Source of the DNA: CAYUZU01 sp964448675
GTDB taxonomy: Bacteria; Planctomycetota; Phycisphaerae; UBA1845; Fen-1342
Assembly: GCA_964448675.1 (NCBI GenBank)
Contig: CAYUZU010000008.1
Coordinates: 1-64,000, forward strand
Length of the DNA stretch: 64,000 nucleotides
Direction of reading: 5' to 3'
Shown one piece after another: positions 60,400-64,000 of the stretch (position 1 is the first letter of the stretch; every line of letters begins with the position of its first letter). Both the position numbers and the translations under genes were made by a program. The notes beneath the pieces were generated by a model. That model had not been told where the DNA came from. It worked only from the letters and a program-made list of their open reading frames with translations, and searched no databases.

Positions 60400-62100
60400 A
60401 TGGCCACCGGAAAGCTCGGCATCGCGTCGCAGACCTACCGCCACATCAACCGTTATCGCCAGGTCCTCACCGTCCTGTTCCGGTACGGCTTCGGCGGCCT
60501 GGTCGATCGACTCAAGATCGGCCAGTACCTGGAGATCGGCTGGCAGCTCATCACGCGCGAGCGGCACGAGCACGTCGAGAAATACACCGACGCCGAGCGC
60601 GTCCGCATGGCCCTTGAAGACCTCGGCCCGACCTTCATCAAGCTGGGCCAGGTGCTGTCGACGCGCCCCGACCTCGTGCCGCAGGAGTTCGTCGACGAGC
60701 TCAGCAAGCTCCAGCAGCACGTCCCGCCGTTCGGATTCGCCGAGGTGCGCCGCACTGTCGAAGAGGAGCTCGGCTGCCCGCTCGAGGAAGCCTATGCCAG
60801 CTTCGAGCACAAGAGCATCGCCGCCGCCTCGATCGGCCAGGTCCACCGCGCCCGGCTCCACAGCGGCGAAGACGTCGTCGTCAAGGTGCGCCGGCCGCAC
60901 ATCCAGCAGCAGATCGAGGTCGACCTCGAGATCCTCATGCATCTGGCCACACTGCTGGAGAAGCACGTCGAGGGATGGCGCGTGCACCGGCCCAGCCGCA
61001 TCGTCGAGGAGTTCAGCCGCGTCATCGAGCGCGAAATCGACTACCGCACCGAAGCATCGCACATCGACCGCTTCGCCAATCAGTTCGCCGACGACGAGAC
61101 GATCTACGTCCCCAAGCTCTACCGCGAGTTCACCCGGCGCCGCGTACTCACGCTCGAGTACGTCGCTGTCATCCCCGTTACCGATGCCGCCGCGGTGCGC
61201 GCCCGCGGGCTCGACCCCAAGGAGCTGGCCCGCCGCGGCACGCAGATCACGCTGAAACAACTCTTCGTGCACGGCTTCTTCCACGCCGACCCGCACCCCG
61301 GCAATGTCTTCGCCCTGCCGGGCAACGTGGTGTGCCTGCTGGACTTCGGCATGATGGGACGGCTCGATCGCAAGGGACGCGAGTACTTCGCCGGCCTGAT
61401 CTACGCCATCGCCCGCCGCGATCCGACCGCGGCGACGTCTGCCCTGCTGAAGCTCACGGTGCACGAGGACGAGCTCGAGCTCGATTTGCGCCGCCTCGAG
61501 GCCGATGTCGCCGAGTTCATCGACCTCTACATCCCGCCCAAGCTCGAAGACCTCGACTTCGGCCGGCTCGTGCGAGCCCTGCTCGACCTGGTCAGCCGGC
61601 ACGAGCTGTTCATCCCGCCCGACCTGGTCACCATGATGAAGGCCGCCGCCACCGTCGAACGTGTCGTCTCGCGGCTCGACCCCGACGCCAACGTCATCGC
61701 CGACGCTGAACCCTACGTGCGCCGCGTGATCTACAGCCGGCTGCGGCCCGGGCGCCTGTTCCGCGAGGTCTTTACCTCCGGCGGCGAGCTCCTCGAGCTG
61801 GCGCGCGAAATCCCCGGCGGCTTCCGCGACCTGCTGCGCCTGGCGAAGCGCGGCGAGCTGAAGATCGGCTTCGAGCACCGCGGGCTGGAGCACATGCTGG
61901 AGACGCACGACCGCATCGCCAACCGCGTGTCGTTCGCGATCGTTGTGGCGGCCCTGATCGTCGGTTCTTCGCTGATCGTGCTGTCGGATATACCCCCGAC
62001 CTGGAACGAGGTGCCGGTCATCGGCCTCGCGGGTTACCTCATCGCCGGCGCAATGGGCTTCCTGCTGCTGGTCTCGATCATTCGGCATGGACAATTGTGA
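60400..62100 (+). CDS. UbiB/ABC1/AarF protein kinase-like ATPase
   Basis: A 566-residue UbiB-family protein. The family signature KxGQ (FIKLGQVLSTRPDLVP), Ala-rich loop (SIAAASIGQVHRA), catalytic HADPHPGN, metal-binding LLDFGMMG and two C-terminal TM helices (SFAIVVAALIVGSSLIVL, IGLAGYLIAGAMGFLLLV) are present. UbiB ATPases are needed for isoprenoid quinone synthesis or lipid transport; the quinone type here is unknown. Two bases after the phasin-like gene. Confidence 0.92.
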   Translation: MATGKLGIASQTYRHINRYRQVLTVLFRYGFGGLVDRLKIGQYLEIGWQLITRERHEHVEKYTDAERVRMALEDLGPTFIKLGQVLSTRPDLVPQEFVDELSKLQQHVPPFGFAEVRRTVEEELGCPLEEAYASFEHKSIAAASIGQVHRARLHSGEDVVVKVRRPHIQQQIEVDLEILMHLATLLEKHVEGWRVHRPSRIVEEFSRVIEREIDYRTEASHIDRFANQFADDETIYVPKLYREFTRRRVLTLEYVAVIPVTDAAAVRARGLDPKELARRGTQITLKQLFVHGFFHADPHPGNVFALPGNVVCLLDFGMMGRLDRKGREYFAGLIYAIARRDPTAATSALLKLTVHEDELELDLRRLEADVAEFIDLYIPPKLEDLDFGRLVRALLDLVSRHELFIPPDLVTMMKAAATVERVVSRLDPDANVIADAEPYVRRVIYSRLRPGRLFREVFTSGGELLELAREIPGGFRDLLRLAKRGELKIGFEHRGLEHMLETHDRIANRVSFAIVVAALIVGSSLIVLSDIPPTWNEVPVIGLAGYLIAGAMGFLLLVSIIRHGQL

Positions 62101-62229
62101 GCGCGGAAGCCGGGCGTCGGGTGGCATCCGACGGCCCGTCAGATGAACCGAATCGGAGCGTCCGGGCGCCGCACCGGACGTCTTCGATGGGACTGAATTG
62201 CTGCGGGCTGGCAGGGCTGCGTGAATGAG

Positions 62230-62293
62230 TGATTGAGGGACTGCGTGATGGCGCGATTGCGTGATGGAGTGACGGCGTGATTGAGGGACTGCG
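62230..62293. repeat. Four 16-bp (8-bp sub-periodic) tandem repeats
   Basis: Units TGATTGAGGGACTGCG, TGATGGCGCGATTGCG, TGATGGAGTGACGGCG and TGATTGAGGGACTGCG stand head to tail; the first and last are identical. On the opposite strand the array reads as octamers close to CGCAATCA/CTCAATCA. Such low-complexity octamer arrays could be slippage-generated or a dispersed intergenic element. Confidence 0.75.
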
Positions 62294-62342
62294 GGATCGA
62301 GCAGAAGTAAGCAGGGCGGGTTTCGCCCCCCCGGACTTCTCT

Positions 62343-62377
62343 CGTATTTCGCATTTCGCATTTACCATTTTGCATTC
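62343..62377. repeat. Five degenerate 7-bp tandem repeats
   Basis: CGTATTT, CGCATTT, CGCATTT, ACCATTT and TGCATTC lie in tandem, an AT-rich island in GC-rich DNA about 25 bases before the methyltransferase start. It resembles the TTTCGCATTT-type arrays seen between genes in several GC-rich genomes. Confidence 0.65.
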
Positions 62378-62401
62378 TCCAACGGACCACTGACCACTCC
62401 C

Positions 62402-63139
62402 TTGACCCACCTCGAAGGCCGACAATCCGTGCTCGCCGCGTTGCAGGCCCTTCAGCGCCAGTTCAAGGAAGTCCTCGTCCGCCACGATGCCCACCCGCAA
62501 AAGGTGCAGGCAGTGCTCGAGGCCGCCGCCGCCCGTGGCGTGCCTATCCGCCGGGTCAGCGCGGATGAGCTCAACGCCCTGGCCCACGGCGAAACACACG
62601 GCGGCGTGGTGGCGGTCTGTTCGCCCAAGCCGCTGACCACGCCCGATGAGCTACTCGCCGAATTGCGCAAATTCCGCCAGCCGCCGCTGCTCCTGCTCAT
62701 CGAGGGCATCGACGACGCGCGCAACCTGGGCTTCGTGTTGCGCACGGCCCACGCTGTCGGCGTGCACGCGGTGCTTATCAAGAAACACCTGTGGGACTTC
62801 GACGAGGTCGAGATCGCCCGGCCCGCCTCCGGTGCCTACGAATGGCTGCCGCTGGTGCAGATCGAGACCATCGACCCGCTGCTCGCCTTGAAAAAAGCCG
62901 GCCTGGTACTCGTCGCCTGTGTGGCGGCGGCCAAGCGCACCATGTACGACGTGGACCTCACGCGTCCGACCGTGCTGGTCATCGGCGGCGAGAAGCGCGG
63001 CGTGAGCGGCGCGGTCCGCGCGCTGTGCGACACCTTCATGACCATCCCCACGACCCGCACGTCATCGTCCCTGTCGCTCTCGCATGCCGCCGCCATCGTC
63101 ATGGCCGAAACCCAGCGCCAACGCACCCGCTCGCCGTAA
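62402..63139 (+). CDS. TrmH/SpoU-family RNA 2'-O-methyltransferase
   Basis: A 245-residue SPOUT methyltransferase. N-terminal SpoU substrate-binding domain (LEGRQSVLAALQA, RVSADELNALAHGETHGGVVAVC) and trefoil-knot motifs NLGFVLRTAHAVGVHAVL (motif 1), VLVIGGEKRGVSG (motif 2) and TIPTTRTSSSLSLSHAAAIVM (motif 3). It resembles RlmB-type 23S rRNA Gm methyltransferases, but motif 3 differs from the common SLNVSVA form, so the target is uncertain. The start is TTG, and no strong ribosome binding site is visible, so the start is the least certain part. Confidence 0.85.
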   Translation: MTHLEGRQSVLAALQALQRQFKEVLVRHDAHPQKVQAVLEAAAARGVPIRRVSADELNALAHGETHGGVVAVCSPKPLTTPDELLAELRKFRQPPLLLLIEGIDDARNLGFVLRTAHAVGVHAVLIKKHLWDFDEVEIARPASGAYEWLPLVQIETIDPLLALKKAGLVLVACVAAAKRTMYDVDLTRPTVLVIGGEKRGVSGAVRALCDTFMTIPTTRTSSSLSLSHAAAIVMAETQRQRTRSP

Positions 63140-63259
63140 CGTCTGCCGGCGCGTCGGAAGCCCCGCGCAGCTGCCATCCGTCACGCCGCTACGCCGCCGC
63201 TTCGTCACTTCTTCTCGAGCCCCCGGTTCCCGGCGGCCCGACCCGATCTTCGCGAATCG

Positions 63260-64000
63260 CTAGTCGATCACATACTCCCCGAACCCCGCCGTCTGGTGCG
63301 CCGTCACCTCATCGCCCGCCTGCACCAGCCACAGCACTTCGACGCCGTCGAGCGCTGCCGTCGCGGCCAGCGCCTGCCCCTCTTCGACCGTCAGCACGCT
63401 GAACGCCGTCGCCCACGCGTCGGCGGTCGCCCCGTCGGGCGCGATGACCGTCACGCTCGGTGCCTGCGCCGCCGGCCGGCCGCTGCGCGGGTCGATGATG
63501 TGCGAGTAGCGCCGCCCGTCGATCTCGGCGAAGCGCTGCTGCACGCCGGAGGTCGCCACCGCGCCATCCTTGAGCCCCAACGCGCAGTACAGGCGCTGCG
63601 CATGCACCGGGTGCTGCACCCACACGCGCCACGGCTCTCCCCCCGGCCGACTGCCCGCGGCCCGCACATCGCCGCCGATGTTCACCAGCGCGTGCGTTGC
63701 GCCCGCGCCCTCCATCGCTGCGGCCGCCAGGTCCAGCGCGTACCCCTTCGCAATCCCGCCCAGGTCCACGTGCAGCCCTTCAACGAGCGGCGTGACGCGG
63801 CGTGTGTCCGGCTCCAGCCGCAGCTTGTCCCAGCCCACGCGCGACAGCGCCGCTTCAATCGCCGTTTCCTCCGGCAGCTTGTTCGCCTGGCCCGCCTGCT
63901 GCCACAGCTTCACCAGCGGGCGGCACGTCACGTCGAACGCGCCGCCGCTGCGCTCCGCGACCTCGGCCGCCGCGGACAGACACGCAAACGTCTCCGCCGA
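63260..64000 (-). CDS. apbE: FAD:protein FMN transferase, 5' end outside the window
   Basis: The C-terminal 246 residues of an ApbE-family protein; the frame stays open to the window edge. Visible motifs: GGAFDVTCRPLVKLW, VDLGGIAKGYALDLA, ALVNIGGDVRAAG, RRYSHIIDPRSGRPA and DGATADAWATAFSVL, the Mg2+/FAD-binding and catalytic regions of flavin transferases that attach FMN to RnfG/NqrC-type subunits. The signal peptide, if any, is not in view. ApbE fits the redox theme, since Rnf complexes use reduced ferredoxin of the kind PFOR makes. Confidence 0.9.
   Translation of the reverse strand, partial: SAETFACLSAAAEVAERSGGAFDVTCRPLVKLWQQAGQANKLPEETAIEAALSRVGWDKLRLEPDTRRVTPLVEGLHVDLGGIAKGYALDLAAAAMEGAGATHALVNIGGDVRAAGSRPGGEPWRVWVQHPVHAQRLYCALGLKDGAVATSGVQQRFAEIDGRRYSHIIDPRSGRPAAQAPSVTVIAPDGATADAWATAFSVLTVEEGQALAATAALDGVEVLWLVQAGDEVTAHQTAGFGEYVID

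Larger units (their letters stand above)
62101..62401. other. 301-bp intergenic region with tandem repeats
   Basis: No gene is seen. It contains two arrays of very short tandem repeats (62230-62293 and 62343-62377; listed separately). The remainder is ordinary GC-rich sequence. It presumably carries the end of the ubiB transcript and the start of the methyltransferase transcript. Confidence 0.6.

Noticed and set aside
62101..62401. CRISPR-like array
   Set aside because: The repeats are 7-16 bp, directly adjacent without spacers, so they are tandem repeats and not CRISPR.

Overview
This is a GC-rich bacterial chromosome segment, densely coded on both strands, with no rRNA, CRISPR array, integrase or insertion sequence. 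The gene content points to the Planctomycetota, probably Phycisphaerae-like. It has large secreted proteins ending in dockerin-like GD.N.DG repeats, pseudopilin-type proteins with an FTL(I/V)ELLVV N-terminus, a PEP-CTERM protein, an Lcl/DUF1566 protein, NifJ-type PFOR and frequent GTG/TTG starts. The taxonomic call is an inference from family composition; no marker gene was compared.

Layout. 1-7.5 kb: secreted Lcl/Ig/dockerin protein, anchored tyrosine phosphatase, and a two-gene minus-strand operon (HELSH metallopeptidase-like protein, then a Tat/lipoprotein (alpha/alpha)6-barrel protein) behind a LacI-type palindrome. 7.7-12.8 kb: regulatory block with a lone receiver, an OmpR-type regulator, a small exported protein, a PAS/HAMP histidine kinase and a pseudopilin. 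12.9-18.2 kb: dockerin protein, exported beta-carbonic anhydrase, HPF-like protein, divergent NhaR-type regulator, LolA-like protein. 18.3-24.9 kb: tilS, a GT39-like membrane glycosyltransferase, a beta-helix protein, a 48-aa membrane protein, asnS and a PstS-like lipoprotein. 24.9-31.4 kb: enolase-superfamily enzyme, pseudopilin, zinc-ribbon membrane protein, alpha/beta-hydrolase lipoprotein, queD and a split class I fumarase.

31.5-34.7 kb: three genes that look like a sucrose-type disaccharide pathway (HAD sugar phosphatase, GT4 glycosyltransferase with a DTGGQ motif, GalT/HIT-like enzyme). 34.8-38.2 kb: MlaF-like ATPase, PEP-CTERM protein, MFS-like transporter. 38.5-42.7 kb: tatA behind a very good sigma70 promoter, then a three-gene membrane operon of unknown function. 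42.9-56.7 kb: a PilZ-like gene, then a long minus-strand run. In transcription order the run is hypF, receiver, RegB-like redox kinase, divergent hypB, PFOR, a dihydroorotate dehydrogenase-like gene, a uroporphyrinogen decarboxylase-family gene, a cytidylate kinase-like gene and a small coiled-coil protein. 56.8-64 kb: malic enzyme, NtrC-type regulator, phasin-like protein plus UbiB kinase, a TrmH-family rRNA methylase behind short tandem repeats, and a truncated ApbE.

Taken together, PFOR, HypB/HypF, malic enzyme, oxygen-sensitive class I fumarase and a GGxxNP redox kinase suggest a fermentative or facultatively anaerobic metabolism with a NiFe hydrogenase encoded elsewhere. The secreted dockerin, beta-helix and glycosidase-like proteins suggest polysaccharide use. 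The best leads for undescribed biology are the three-gene membrane operon at 38.8-42.7 kb, the hypF-receiver-RegB-hypB cluster with its degenerate HypB, and the disaccharide operon.
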